Assembly (NCBI GenBank): GCA_017405965.1
Contig: JAFQZK010000037.1
Span: 186,001 to 250,000 of the forward strand
Length of the DNA stretch: 64,000 nt
Reading direction: 5' to 3'
Source: Muribaculaceae bacterium
GTDB taxonomy: Bacteria > Bacteroidota > Bacteroidia > Bacteroidales > Muribaculaceae
The notes below the pieces were generated by a model. It had not been told where the DNA came from and made no database searches. It saw only the letters and a list, made by a program, of their open reading frames with translations. Within the stretch, counting starts at the first letter, position 1. Each line of letters starts with the position of its first letter. The position numbers and the translations under genes are program-made. Below are positions 18,023 to 25,801 of this stretch, in pieces.

Positions 18023-18166
18023 TGTTTTTTAGTTTTTAGTATTTTAGTCCATCGTTGCCGTGCACACGCGGACGAAACGGACGAAACGGATGAAATGGAT
18101 GAAACGGATGTCAACTATTAACTGTTCTCTGTTAACTGTTAACTGTTAACTATTAACTGTTCACTG
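18023..18166. repeat. Composite repeat between mlaE and mlaF
   Basis: TTTTTAGTATTTTAGTCC, a GC-rich module with five GA(C/T)GAAA(C/T)GG units (18071-18110), and TTAACTG(T/A)T units (18115-18166) fill the whole junction. It is the third copy of the module set seen at 12884 and 17120. Confidence 0.85.
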
Positions 18167-18913
18167 TTAAAGCAGCAGCAGGGTCAGGATAACGTCGGCC
18201 ACCAGAATCATGATGTTGCTCACCACAACGGTGTCGGTACTGGCTTGACCTACCTCGACCGAACCGCCCTGCACCGAGTAACCATAGTAGCAGGCGATGG
18301 TGGACATCAGGAAAGCAAACACGAGCGACTTGATCAACGCAAACCACACATACCACTCGATGAACAACGACTGGATGCCGAAGATGTAGGTGTCGGGGTC
18401 AACGATGCCCGTGACGATACAGATGAGCCAGCCGCCCAACAGACTGGTCGCCATACAGATAACGACAAGGAACGGCAGGATGGTAATCAAGGCCAGAATC
18501 TTGGGCCCGGCCAGGAAATTGGCACTGTTGATGCCCATGATGTCAAGCGCATCGATCTGCTCGGTGGCACGCATGGTGCCGATCTCGCTGGCGATGTTAG
18601 ACCCGATTTTGCCCGACAGAATCAGGCACAGGATGGTCGACGAGAACTCGAGCAAGATGATCTCGCGCGTGGTCAAGCCCACCGTGTAGCGAGGCAGCAA
18701 CGGGTTGGAGATGTTGAGCTTGATGAGGATCGTGCACAACGAGCCGATGAACAGCGACACGATAATAATCAACGGTATCGAATCGATGCCCAACTTATAG
18801 ATTTCATTGATATAACGTTTGAAGAACACCTTCCACTTGTCAGGGATGGCAAGAACCCTCCACATGAACATGCAGTAGTCCCCAAACTTATCCAGCATTT
18901 TAGTCAATAACAT
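18167..18913 (-). CDS. mlaE: ABC transporter permease, MlaE-like
   Basis: The 248-residue membrane protein matches MlaE: GLTTREIILLEFSSTILCLILSGKIGSNIASEIGTM and EQIDALDIMGIN are the family signature, followed by four or five hydrophobic segments. It is the permease of a lipid-transport ABC system with MlaF. The stop is followed by 144 nt of repeats before mlaF, but the same strand and the absence of another promoter suggest co-transcription. An internal ATG (MLDKFGDYC) is an alternative start. Confidence 0.9.
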   Translation of the reverse strand: MLLTKMLDKFGDYCMFMWRVLAIPDKWKVFFKRYINEIYKLGIDSIPLIIIVSLFIGSLCTILIKLNISNPLLPRYTVGLTTREIILLEFSSTILCLILSGKIGSNIASEIGTMRATEQIDALDIMGINSANFLAGPKILALITILPFLVVICMATSLLGGWLICIVTGIVDPDTYIFGIQSLFIEWYVWFALIKSLVFAFLMSTIACYYGYSVQGGSVEVGQASTDTVVVSNIMILVADVILTLLLL

Positions 18914-18938
18914 ATCGTCTCTTTATAGTTTCAACCTG

Positions 18939-18946
18939 CAAAGATA
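18939..18946 (-). promoter_or_regulatory. -7 box of mlaE
   Basis: Minus-strand TATCTTTG followed by CAGG; leader about 20 nt. Confidence 0.7.
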
Positions 18947-18956
18947 GTAAAAAGTT

Positions 18957-18996
18957 TTCAGTCCCTAGTCCCTAGTCCCTAGTTTTTAGTCGGCTG
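18957..18996. repeat. CCCTAGT repeat upstream of the mlaE promoter
   Basis: Three tandem AGTCCCT heptamers and TAGTTTTTAGT. Here the repeat lies upstream of the -7 box, so it is outside the mRNA leader. Confidence 0.8.
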
Positions 18997-19063
18997 GCCA
19001 CAACCGCCCCCACAAGAGACACTTGAGGAGAGGGACCGGAGGGCATCAATAAGAGAAGTTTTT

Positions 19064-19633
19064 TTACAGGAGGGAGGACTCGTCGATGAGGTTGTTGAGC
19101 ATGGCGTAGACGGTGAGGCCTGCGACGCTCTTGATGCCGGTCTTGTGGGTGATGTTCTTGCGGTGGGAGATGACGGTGTGAACGCTGACGTTGAGGGCAT
19201 CGGCGATCTCCTTGTTGGTCTTGCCTTGGGCCAGCTGCACGAGGACGGCGGTCTCTCGCTTGGTGAGCTCGTAGCTGCTCTTGCTCGCGTCGACCTCGCC
19301 GGGTGAGACTTGGGCCAGCGTCTCGAGGATGACGGCACGGCTGTCGCGGATGTCCACCACGGCATCGTAGTTCTTCAACACATCGCGCTCCACATACTGA
19401 TAGACCAAAGCCACCAGCGCCAGGGGTTGGTCGCCGCGCAACCGCGTGGGGTTATCGACCAGCGTCGGGTTCATGAGCACAATGTCGGGGTGGGCAGCCA
19501 GCAGGCGCTCCTCCAGGTGGTCGGCACTCATCTCGGGCTCGAGCACCTTGAAGCGAATCTGACCGTCCAGTATGCTTTTCAATCCCTCGATGATGAGTTC
19601 CGAGGGTTCCACTATCAACAGTCGCTGTTTCAT
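19064..19633 (-). CDS. LuxR-type regulator with a degenerate receiver domain
   Basis: The 189-residue protein has a receiver-like N-terminus (1-110) and a LuxR/NarL helix-turn-helix (about 123-185; LTKRETAVLVQLAQGKTNKEIADALNVSVHTV without break in the family pattern). The receiver lacks key acids: the acidic pair is Glu9-Pro10, the phospho-acceptor position is Asn55 (IVLMNPTL), and the Thr/Lys switch residues are not evident. It is therefore unlikely to be controlled by phosphorylation. Its ATG overlaps the stop of the hemerythrin gene (ATGA), so the two products are coupled. Confidence 0.88.
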   Translation of the reverse strand: MKQRLLIVEPSELIIEGLKSILDGQIRFKVLEPEMSADHLEERLLAAHPDIVLMNPTLVDNPTRLRGDQPLALVALVYQYVERDVLKNYDAVVDIRDSRAVILETLAQVSPGEVDASKSSYELTKRETAVLVQLAQGKTNKEIADALNVSVHTVISHRKNITHKTGIKSVAGLTVYAMLNNLIDESSLL

Positions 19634-20334
19634 GACAGGACAGCTTTTTCGAGGTGTTTAACCAGCGGCACCATGATCTTCTCCTCGATGAAGGTGTGCT
19701 TCTTGAGGTCCTCGCTCAGGCGCAGAATGTCATACACCACGTCGAGCACATTGTCGTCATCGACCTGGGGCGGGAGATACTTGAACACGATGTTGAGCAG
19801 GTCATCGAGCTTGCCCTCGATGTCGCTGTGGGTATGCAGGAACTCGCCGATGCTGTAGGTCTTGTCGCGCTCGCCTGTCATCAAGGCACGGATGTGAGGG
19901 AAAACGTCACGCTCCTCGTGAGCGAAATGGGCCTCGACCTCCTTCTTATACTCCTTGAAGAAGCTGATGAACACCTGCCCGATGCGACCGCTGAGCTTCT
20001 GGGCGATGGCATCCAGGTGGCGCTCGATGTGCGGCAGGCGCTTGTCCACATAGTAGCGGTGGGACTTCTCGAGATAAGGCACCAGGCCCGTCATGTCGGT
20101 TCCCAGAATGGCAGCCGTCGAGGGGATGTAGTTGTTGAAGGTATAGACGTTGCAGATGAGCAGAAAAAAACCGGTGTCCACCCCACTCGCCTCGCATACG
20201 TCGGCGATAGAACGGTCGCCGAAACCCAGCGAGATGTCCAGCCTGGTCAACAGCGAGAGCAGTGAAGGATAGGCGGTGATGAGGTCACTCAAGCGGGCTT
20301 CGCTAGAGAAAAGCCGTGATTTGAAATCTTTCAT
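19630..20334 (-). CDS. Hemerythrin-domain protein, RIC/ScdA-like
   Basis: The 234-residue protein has an N-terminal ScdA-like segment (about 15-60; LITAYPSLLSLLTRLDISLGFGDR) and a hemerythrin four-helix bundle with likely diiron ligands in KSHRYYVDKRLPHIERH, HFAHEERDVFPHI, THSDIEG and KKHTFIEEKI. Such proteins repair iron-sulfur clusters after nitrosative or oxidative damage. It shares an operon with, and overlaps by 4 nt, a regulator with a dead receiver, suggesting a coupled NO/oxygen/iron response. The promoter upstream is strong. Confidence 0.85.
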   Translation of the reverse strand: MKDFKSRLFSSEARLSDLITAYPSLLSLLTRLDISLGFGDRSIADVCEASGVDTGFFLLICNVYTFNNYIPSTAAILGTDMTGLVPYLEKSHRYYVDKRLPHIERHLDAIAQKLSGRIGQVFISFFKEYKKEVEAHFAHEERDVFPHIRALMTGERDKTYSIGEFLHTHSDIEGKLDDLLNIVFKYLPPQVDDDNVLDVVYDILRLSEDLKKHTFIEEKIMVPLVKHLEKAVLS

Positions 20335-20358
20335 AGACTGTCAATGTTTAATCTTGGG

Positions 20359-20391
20359 CAAAAGTAACACTTTTACCCCAATTCGGCAAAT
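20359..20391 (-). promoter_or_regulatory. Promoter of the hemerythrin-regulator operon
   Basis: Minus strand TTTG (20391-20388), 21 nt, TACTTTTG (20366-20359). Leader about 20 nt. Confidence 0.85.
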
Positions 20392-20414
20392 TAGCCGACC
20401 ACAAATGATGCTGA

Positions 20415-22160
20415 TTAACGCGCGTCAAAGATAAAGTACCGGCTGATGTCCCAGGCACGGCGCTGGTGCTGGGTGAGCTCGGTGCTGTCGCCGATGACCG
20501 ACATGTTGCGCGGCTGGATGGCGCTCCTGACGGGGAAACGCAGGATGCTGTGTCCCAGGCCCTTCCACGCATAATCGTTGGCACCCATCACGTCCAGCAA
20601 GGTTGGGAACAAGTCCACCTGGCCGATTACCGGGTCGTAACGCAAGGTGGTATCGCAGCCGGCAATGATCATGGGAATGCCCCAATCGTCGGGCACGAAA
20701 TCATAGTCTGAACGGCCCACGATGCGGTTGTAATAAATCTGGGTGTGGTCGCTCACGACAGCCACCACGGTATTCTGCCGCAAGCCGCGACGCTGCAAGT
20801 CATCGATAAAGGCTCCGATGCAACTGTCGGTGATGTTGACGCAATTCAGATAATCGCGGGCCTCGGCGGTGAGGGTATCGCTGGCGGTAATCCACGACGG
20901 GCGGGACTGACTGGTCGAGAACGGGACGTGCATCGTCATCGTGACCATCTCGAGGAAGAACGGCTGGTGCAGCTCGTCCAGGAGGGTCGACGAGAAGTCG
21001 GTGAGCGCGGCGTCATCGATATCGTTGTGCCGTGAGAAACAACCGGCGGCCATCAGGTCGTCACGCGTGTAGAGCGTGTCAAAGCCGTAGGTCCTGGCTG
21101 TCACGTTCTGGTTCCAGTTCACGCCCGGAGTGCAGATGATTTCGCGACAGTCATAACCCTTGAGGGCATAGGCCAGAGCCGGGTACTCCTTGTTGCCCCA
21201 ATTCACGGCCACTACACCGTCGCGCAAGGGCAGCAAGCCGGTATTGTAGATGAAATGGGCATCGCTGGAATGACCATGGCTGGTCTGGAACAGCACATGA
21301 GGGGCATAAATCACGCTGTCACCGGCCACCAGACGATTCAGGACCGGAGTCACCTCACGACCCTCAACCTCCATGCCGATGGGCCAGGTGTGCAACGACT
21401 CGACGATGAACAGCACCAGATTGCGACCCTCGGCATGACAGTAGCTGTTGTCGCTGTAATGCGGGCAGTCCTCGGCGAGGAAACGCTGCAATGCCTCGCG
21501 CTCGGCATCGCTCACGGTGTGGCTATTGAACATCGCCTGATAGAGCGAGAACAGGCCGTAAGGCAGCAAGCCGTTTGAGGCAAAATACTCCCTGTTGCTG
21601 AAGTTGTGGAAAAAACGGCGCTCAAAATTGTCGGTGTTGTTGACATAACCCGCCAGGGCCATCACCACAGCGGCAAACAGCGTGTAAAGCAAGGGTTTGA
21701 CACGAGGGCCGTCCTCACGGGAACGCCGACCCAACACGCAAGCCGCAATCAGCCCCAGAAAAGGCACCACGATGAGCAGGTCCTGCCATCGCAGCAGGGA
21801 CACGGTGCTGGCAGCAAGGGTGGAATTGACATTCTCGGTAAGCGTCAGGCTTTGCCACGGCATCAGGTCGTCGTAGGCCCTGCAATAGCACACCTGTATC
21901 ATGCACCACACGGCGAGGAGCGTCAACGGCACCCACACCAGCCAGCGCCAGCGCCGGGGCAACAGCCAATAGGGCGCCAGCAGCAACAGGGCATTGGCCA
22001 CCGAGACGGCCACCGTGTGCCACTCGTGCAACAGGCGAGACATCCCGCCTAGCTGCGTGTCAAGCGCCACGACAAAACATTGCCAGGCCACCACAGCCAC
22101 GCATAGCACAAAAAATGCCGTGCCATACCTCGGAATATGCCTTCTGCTCGCTTCCAACAC
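20415..22160 (-). CDS. LTA-synthase-like membrane sulfatase/phosphotransferase
   Basis: The 581-residue protein has four or five membrane segments (about 13-180) and a sulfatase-fold catalytic domain (about 245-550). Visible metal-site elements are NLVLFIVESLHTWPIG, the nucleophile region TSHGHSSDAHF and VVSDHTQIYY. This layout matches the LtaS/OpgB/EptA group, which transfer glycerol-phosphate or phosphoethanolamine to envelope glycans or lipids on the outer face of the inner membrane. The exact substrate is not readable. It is the last gene of a five-gene run starting at 24777, 6 nt after umuD. Confidence 0.85.
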   Translation of the reverse strand: MLEASRRHIPRYGTAFFVLCVAVVAWQCFVVALDTQLGGMSRLLHEWHTVAVSVANALLLLAPYWLLPRRWRWLVWVPLTLLAVWCMIQVCYCRAYDDLMPWQSLTLTENVNSTLAASTVSLLRWQDLLIVVPFLGLIAACVLGRRSREDGPRVKPLLYTLFAAVVMALAGYVNNTDNFERRFFHNFSNREYFASNGLLPYGLFSLYQAMFNSHTVSDAEREALQRFLAEDCPHYSDNSYCHAEGRNLVLFIVESLHTWPIGMEVEGREVTPVLNRLVAGDSVIYAPHVLFQTSHGHSSDAHFIYNTGLLPLRDGVVAVNWGNKEYPALAYALKGYDCREIICTPGVNWNQNVTARTYGFDTLYTRDDLMAAGCFSRHNDIDDAALTDFSSTLLDELHQPFFLEMVTMTMHVPFSTSQSRPSWITASDTLTAEARDYLNCVNITDSCIGAFIDDLQRRGLRQNTVVAVVSDHTQIYYNRIVGRSDYDFVPDDWGIPMIIAGCDTTLRYDPVIGQVDLFPTLLDVMGANDYAWKGLGHSILRFPVRSAIQPRNMSVIGDSTELTQHQRRAWDISRYFIFDAR

Positions 22161-22166
22161 TAAATG

Positions 22167-22595
22167 TTAAACCCTCTTGATGATATGCGATACCACACCC
22201 CACACCTGGAAATTGCTGCCCTCTTCGACACGAAGTTCGGGAAAATCGGCATTGGCAGGGGTGAGAAAAACGCCCTCGTCACGCACGCTCAAGCGCTTGA
22301 CGGTGAAATCACCGTCGATGAAGCAAACGGCGATATTGCCGTCGTGAGGCGTGAGAGAACGGTCGATGATGAGCAAGTCGCCCTCGTTGATTCCGGCTTC
22401 CACCATCGAATTGCCGATGACACGGGCACAAAAGGTGGCAGCAGGATTGGTGATGAGCGCACGATTCAGGTCGATGCTGTCGGCATATTCGCCTTGAGCA
22501 GGGCTGGGAAAGCCCGCCTGCACGCGGCTCTCAAAGAACTGCAAACCCGACGTCTGCTCATCGGGCTTGACCTCCGATATCTTGATCTCTTCCAC
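22167..22595 (-). CDS. umuD: UmuD-like S24 autopeptidase
   Basis: The 142-residue protein is the length of E. coli UmuD (139) and aligns along it: self-cleavage site VQAGFPSPAQGEY with an Ala-Gly bond, catalytic Ser in GNSMVEAGI and catalytic Lys in FTVKRLSV. There is no DNA-binding domain, so it is not a LexA. UmuD normally partners UmuC in error-prone polymerase V, but no umuC lies next to it; the downstream gene is a membrane sulfatase and the upstream one a PhnP-like hydrolase (4-nt gap). Confidence 0.9.
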   Translation of the reverse strand: MEEIKISEVKPDEQTSGLQFFESRVQAGFPSPAQGEYADSIDLNRALITNPAATFCARVIGNSMVEAGINEGDLLIIDRSLTPHDGNIAVCFIDGDFTVKRLSVRDEGVFLTPANADFPELRVEEGSNFQVWGVVSHIIKRV

Positions 22596-22599
22596 TTCC

Positions 22600-23370
22600 T
22601 TATACTTTTACTATCAAGCCGTCATAGGCCAGTTCGACACCCTGAGGCAACAACCTATGGGAATCGGCATGAAATCCGATACCGTCGGACATGTGTACCA
22701 GGAGGGTGCGGCCAGGCTTAACACGTTCTACAATGGCAAGGGTCTCGTCAAGACACATGTGAGAAATGTGCGGCTTGATGCGCAAGGCATTGATGACCAG
22801 CAGGGGCACCCCACGGAGGGAATCCACCACCTCGTCGGCAATCTCCTTGGCATCGGTGATGTAGGCAAGCGGCCCGATACGGAAACCGCAGATGGGAAGT
22901 TTGTAATGCATCACCGGAATCGGCTCAACACGCACACCCTCGACCAGGAACGGGTCATCGCCGATGACATGTTCCTCAAACTGGGCTACACCCGGGTAGG
23001 GAGTGCCGCCAGGGAAACAGTAAGGGATGCGTCGGTGCAGGTTTTCCAGCACATCGGCACGAGCATACAGCGGGAACTGGCGCTCAAAGCAGTAGGTGCG
23101 CAAGTCATCAAGACCTGCAACATGGTCATAGTGGATGTGGGTTAACAGGACCGCATCCAGGTTATCGTCGCTGGCGCGCAGCATCTGGGTGCGGAAGTCA
23201 GGCCCGCAATCAATGAGAAACCTGACACCCTGATATCTGACTATTGCCGAGGTGCGCAACCGCTGGTCACGAGGGTCGGCGCTCATGCACACGGGACAAT
23301 GGCAACGCAGCATGGGCACCCCGGTCGATGTTCCTGTTCCCAGAAATTCTATTTCCAATGTCGTCAACAT
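22600..23370 (-). CDS. Metallo-beta-lactamase fold hydrolase, PhnP-like
   Basis: The 256-residue protein has GTGTSTGVPMLRCHCPVC at the N-terminus, the metal motif THIHYDHVAGLDDLR and downstream His residues in VMHYK and HMSDGIGFHAD. The GTGxSxGVP opening and the Cys-rich patch mark the PhnP/YcbX-like MBL phosphodiesterase group that hydrolyses cyclic phosphate esters. The substrate is unknown. It starts 2 nt after the preceding lipoprotein stop and ends 4 nt before umuD, so it is translationally coupled on both sides. Confidence 0.88.
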   Translation of the reverse strand: MLTTLEIEFLGTGTSTGVPMLRCHCPVCMSADPRDQRLRTSAIVRYQGVRFLIDCGPDFRTQMLRASDDNLDAVLLTHIHYDHVAGLDDLRTYCFERQFPLYARADVLENLHRRIPYCFPGGTPYPGVAQFEEHVIGDDPFLVEGVRVEPIPVMHYKLPICGFRIGPLAYITDAKEIADEVVDSLRGVPLLVINALRIKPHISHMCLDETLAIVERVKPGRTLLVHMSDGIGFHADSHRLLPQGVELAYDGLIVKV

Positions 23371-23372
23371 TT

Positions 23373-24344
23373 CTATCTCCTGAACTGGTTGAGCAGGCCG
23401 TCAACAAAAAACAGATACGACCCGCCGTCGTAATACCAATATTCCCTCATGCCGCCCTGATCGGGATTCTCGCTGATGCGCTGGGGGCTGCCCAGCGACA
23501 AGCGGCACTCTTCCTTGGTCATTCCCACCACGACCTGCCCACGGGTAATCAGTTCCCAATTGGCGTCGGTGATGGCCGGATGTCCCAAGTGCGGGTCCCT
23601 CTCCACAAACAGCGCATCAAAGTCGCGGCCATGCATCGTCGATGCATTGTCACTCATCCACACCATCGCCTTTTCGCCGGTGTCCAGCGTGGTGAACAAC
23701 ACACGCAGGGGCAGCACCGCATTGCCAGGCAACACACTGTCGATGTGCACCTTGATATAATGTCGTCCGTCAAGCATCTGCTCGCTATGGCGGTCGTACC
23801 AGATGGGGGTCTTTATATAGAAATCCTTATCGACAATCTGCCGCGCATAGTGTTCGACCATATCCATGTCGATAAGCATCGGAAAGGTGAAACCCGGACG
23901 ACTGGCCTTGGCTTCCTTCCCCGCGTTGTAGGTGTACCTGGCACCCGTCTCGCTATCTTCAAAATAGAGGCTCAACCTGCGATTATTATAATCTCCGATG
24001 AGTATGCCATCCGCCCCACGAGAACTGTACAAGATAATATGGCCCGCGAGGCGCAATGTATCCTTGTCATAGGCGGAACTGACGTTCAGCATCTGATTGA
24101 TCTGGTCATCGGCGACCCAAAAACGCTTCCCGGGTTTCCAGGCATCCAAGGAGTCAACATAAGGGTCTAGCGTTACCGTAGTCTGCCGACTGTCGACCTG
24201 CTCCATCACACGGCGCACGTCTTTGTCGGTGACCTGTCTCGACATCTCGATGCCCGTGCCGCAAGACATCACCAGCAAGGCGATGACGCAACACGCGACA
24301 ACACGTGAAAGCCATGTCGCTATTCCTAGACACGGTCCTGGCAT
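23373..24344 (-). CDS. Lipoprotein with C-terminal SmpA/OmlA-like motif
   Basis: From the ATG at 24344 the protein has 323 residues and a lipoprotein signal ending ALLVMSC. An ATG at 24389 would overlap the preceding gene by 38 nt, so the internal start is preferred. The body is unrecognised; the last 55 residues (VVVGMTKEECRLSLGSPQRI...YWYYDGGSYLFFVDGLLNQF) follow the GMTkeevr-LGxP pattern of SmpA/OmlA (BamE-like) domains. It is co-transcribed with the next three genes. Confidence 0.75.
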   Translation of the reverse strand: MPGPCLGIATWLSRVVACCVIALLVMSCGTGIEMSRQVTDKDVRRVMEQVDSRQTTVTLDPYVDSLDAWKPGKRFWVADDQINQMLNVSSAYDKDTLRLAGHIILYSSRGADGILIGDYNNRRLSLYFEDSETGARYTYNAGKEAKASRPGFTFPMLIDMDMVEHYARQIVDKDFYIKTPIWYDRHSEQMLDGRHYIKVHIDSVLPGNAVLPLRVLFTTLDTGEKAMVWMSDNASTMHGRDFDALFVERDPHLGHPAITDANWELITRGQVVVGMTKEECRLSLGSPQRISENPDQGGMREYWYYDGGSYLFFVDGLLNQFRR

Positions 24345-24351
24345 CAGCTGA

Positions 24352-24777
24352 TTATTTCTTCTTGGGAGTATCCTGATGTCCCACGGCATTGATCGACCGG
24401 GTGACAGTCGTGATGCTCACGTCCTCGTTCATGGCATCGTTGACCACCTCGTCGAGAACCTCTTCACGGTTCTCACCATTATCCACCTTCAACTTGGAGA
24501 TGGCAGCGCCATTGCGCATGCGGGCGTCTTTCAGGGCAGCCTTGTAGGCAGCGATGGCAGCGGTGTCACCAGTAGCGGCAACCTCTTCTTCAACGGCGCG
24601 GATGCTGTCATCAAGCGCGAGAATCGTCGTTGCATCCTGCTGCTGGCAAGCGGCATCCAGCTTAGTGGCAAACTCTTCGCCTTGGGCTTGATACTTGGCC
24701 TTCAACTCACTGTTTCCATTACAACCCACAAGTGACATTGCCAGAGCAGCTGCCACTATCAATAAACATTTTTTCAT
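24352..24777 (-). CDS. Small hypothetical lipoprotein
   Basis: The 141-residue protein starts MKKCLLIVAAALAMSLVGC, with Cys19 as the lipidation site. The rest is Ala/Glu/Asp-rich and predicted helical, with no recognised domain. It precedes the SmpA-like lipoprotein by 7 nt and looks like the first gene of the five-gene envelope operon. The 42 nt upstream are AT-rich without a clear TAnnTTTG box. Confidence 0.75.
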   Translation of the reverse strand: MKKCLLIVAAALAMSLVGCNGNSELKAKYQAQGEEFATKLDAACQQQDATTILALDDSIRAVEEEVAATGDTAAIAAYKAALKDARMRNGAAISKLKVDNGENREEVLDEVVNDAMNEDVSITTVTRSINAVGHQDTPKKK

Positions 24778-24819
24778 TCTTCTTGATTCTATTAATATTG
24801 TGTTATTGTTGATTATTCT

Positions 24820-25083
24820 TTATTTCTCGGGATTCTGCTGCAATGCCGCACGCAGTGCCGTTGCCAGCTGGTCGGGACAAGACGTGTTCTTGTAGCCGCA
24901 GCGTATGCCTTGCAACTTGCCGATGACCTCGTCGGCACGCATGCCGCGCACCAGCACCGAGATGCCCTGCAAATTGCCATGGCAACCGCCGGTGAACTGC
25001 ACATCGCGCAGGATGCCCTCCTGGTCGATGTCAAAGTCGATCTGCGACGAGCAGGTACCTTGAGGATAAAACGTGTATTTCAT
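24820..25083 (-). CDS. TSCPD domain protein (TIGR03905 type)
   Basis: The 87-residue protein MKYTFYPQGTCSSQIDFDI...GGCHGNLQGIS...IRCGYKNTSCPDQLATAL carries the Thr-Ser-Cys-Pro-Asp motif near the C-terminus and four conserved cysteines in all. The same domain is found at the end of B12-dependent ribonucleotide reductases; stand-alone versions have no assigned role and may bind a metal or nucleotide. The longer frame up to 25200 overlaps the Crp gene and is rejected. The gap to the Crp-family stop is 10 nt, so they are likely co-transcribed. Confidence 0.85.
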   Translation of the reverse strand: MKYTFYPQGTCSSQIDFDIDQEGILRDVQFTGGCHGNLQGISVLVRGMRADEVIGKLQGIRCGYKNTSCPDQLATALRAALQQNPEK

Positions 25084-25093
25084 CTTTTTATTA

Positions 25094-25771
25094 TCAATCT
25101 TTGTTAATCTCCAACAAGCCGTCGTAATCAAGCACGCGCAACTCGTTGCTGTCATATTCCAATATATCTTTCTCCTGAAGTTTGTCCAGCGAAGCGACAA
25201 GCGTCGTGCGCTGTGTGCCCAACAGGGAGCACAGGTCCTTCTGCTTATAATTCAAGGTGATATCGGTCGAGCCACTCACCGTGAGCGATTCGACAATCAT
25301 CGCCAGGCGCTCGGCCACCGAGCCGTTCCGGGCCGACAAGACCGAGGAGACGCTGCGCTGGCTGCCCGAAGACAGATAATTGAGGATGTTGAAGAGAAAC
25401 ACCTTGTCGGTGTTCACCATCTTGATGTAATCGCTCTTGAGCAGTTGCAGGATGCCGCAAGGCCCCTCGGCAACAGCTGTGAACGGATATACCGTCTCAC
25501 GTCCGAACAGATACTCGGCAGCCAGCACATGAGGCGAGGACAACGTCTGCCCGAACGTCACGCGCAGGTGGGCGCAGGGCGTCGTCAGCCTCACTCGTCC
25601 CGAAACGATGAACTTGAGGTGCGTGCACGGGTCACCCGTCTGCAGCACCTGTTTCCCATTGCGGAACTTGAGGAAGTGGAACGGCAACTTCTCTACCAGG
25701 GTTGTAATCTTATCGGTGCTCACCCCCTGGAAGAGAGGCAGTTGCATCAACTGTTGATACATGCTGTTCAT
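25094..25771 (-). CDS. Crp/Fnr-family transcriptional regulator
   Basis: The 225-residue protein has a cyclic-nucleotide-binding beta roll (about 15-120; HLKFIVSGRVRL, PFTAVAEGPCGILQLLKSDY) and a C-terminal winged helix (about 155-215; LNYKQKDLCSLLGTQRTTLVASLDKL). It lacks the cAMP-binding R-S/T pair and the N-terminal Fnr cysteines, so the ligand is unknown. It lies 30 nt after hisS and 10 nt before the TSCPD gene. Confidence 0.88.
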   Translation of the reverse strand: MNSMYQQLMQLPLFQGVSTDKITTLVEKLPFHFLKFRNGKQVLQTGDPCTHLKFIVSGRVRLTTPCAHLRVTFGQTLSSPHVLAAEYLFGRETVYPFTAVAEGPCGILQLLKSDYIKMVNTDKVFLFNILNYLSSGSQRSVSSVLSARNGSVAERLAMIVESLTVSGSTDITLNYKQKDLCSLLGTQRTTLVASLDKLQEKDILEYDSNELRVLDYDGLLEINKD

Positions 25772-25801
25772 AATGCGGCAACCTGATTCTCAATTAATAG
25801 A

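Noticed and set aside
12884..18996. Short tandem repeats considered as a CRISPR array
   Set aside because: Units are 7-16 nt, contiguous and without unique spacers, and no cas gene is present.
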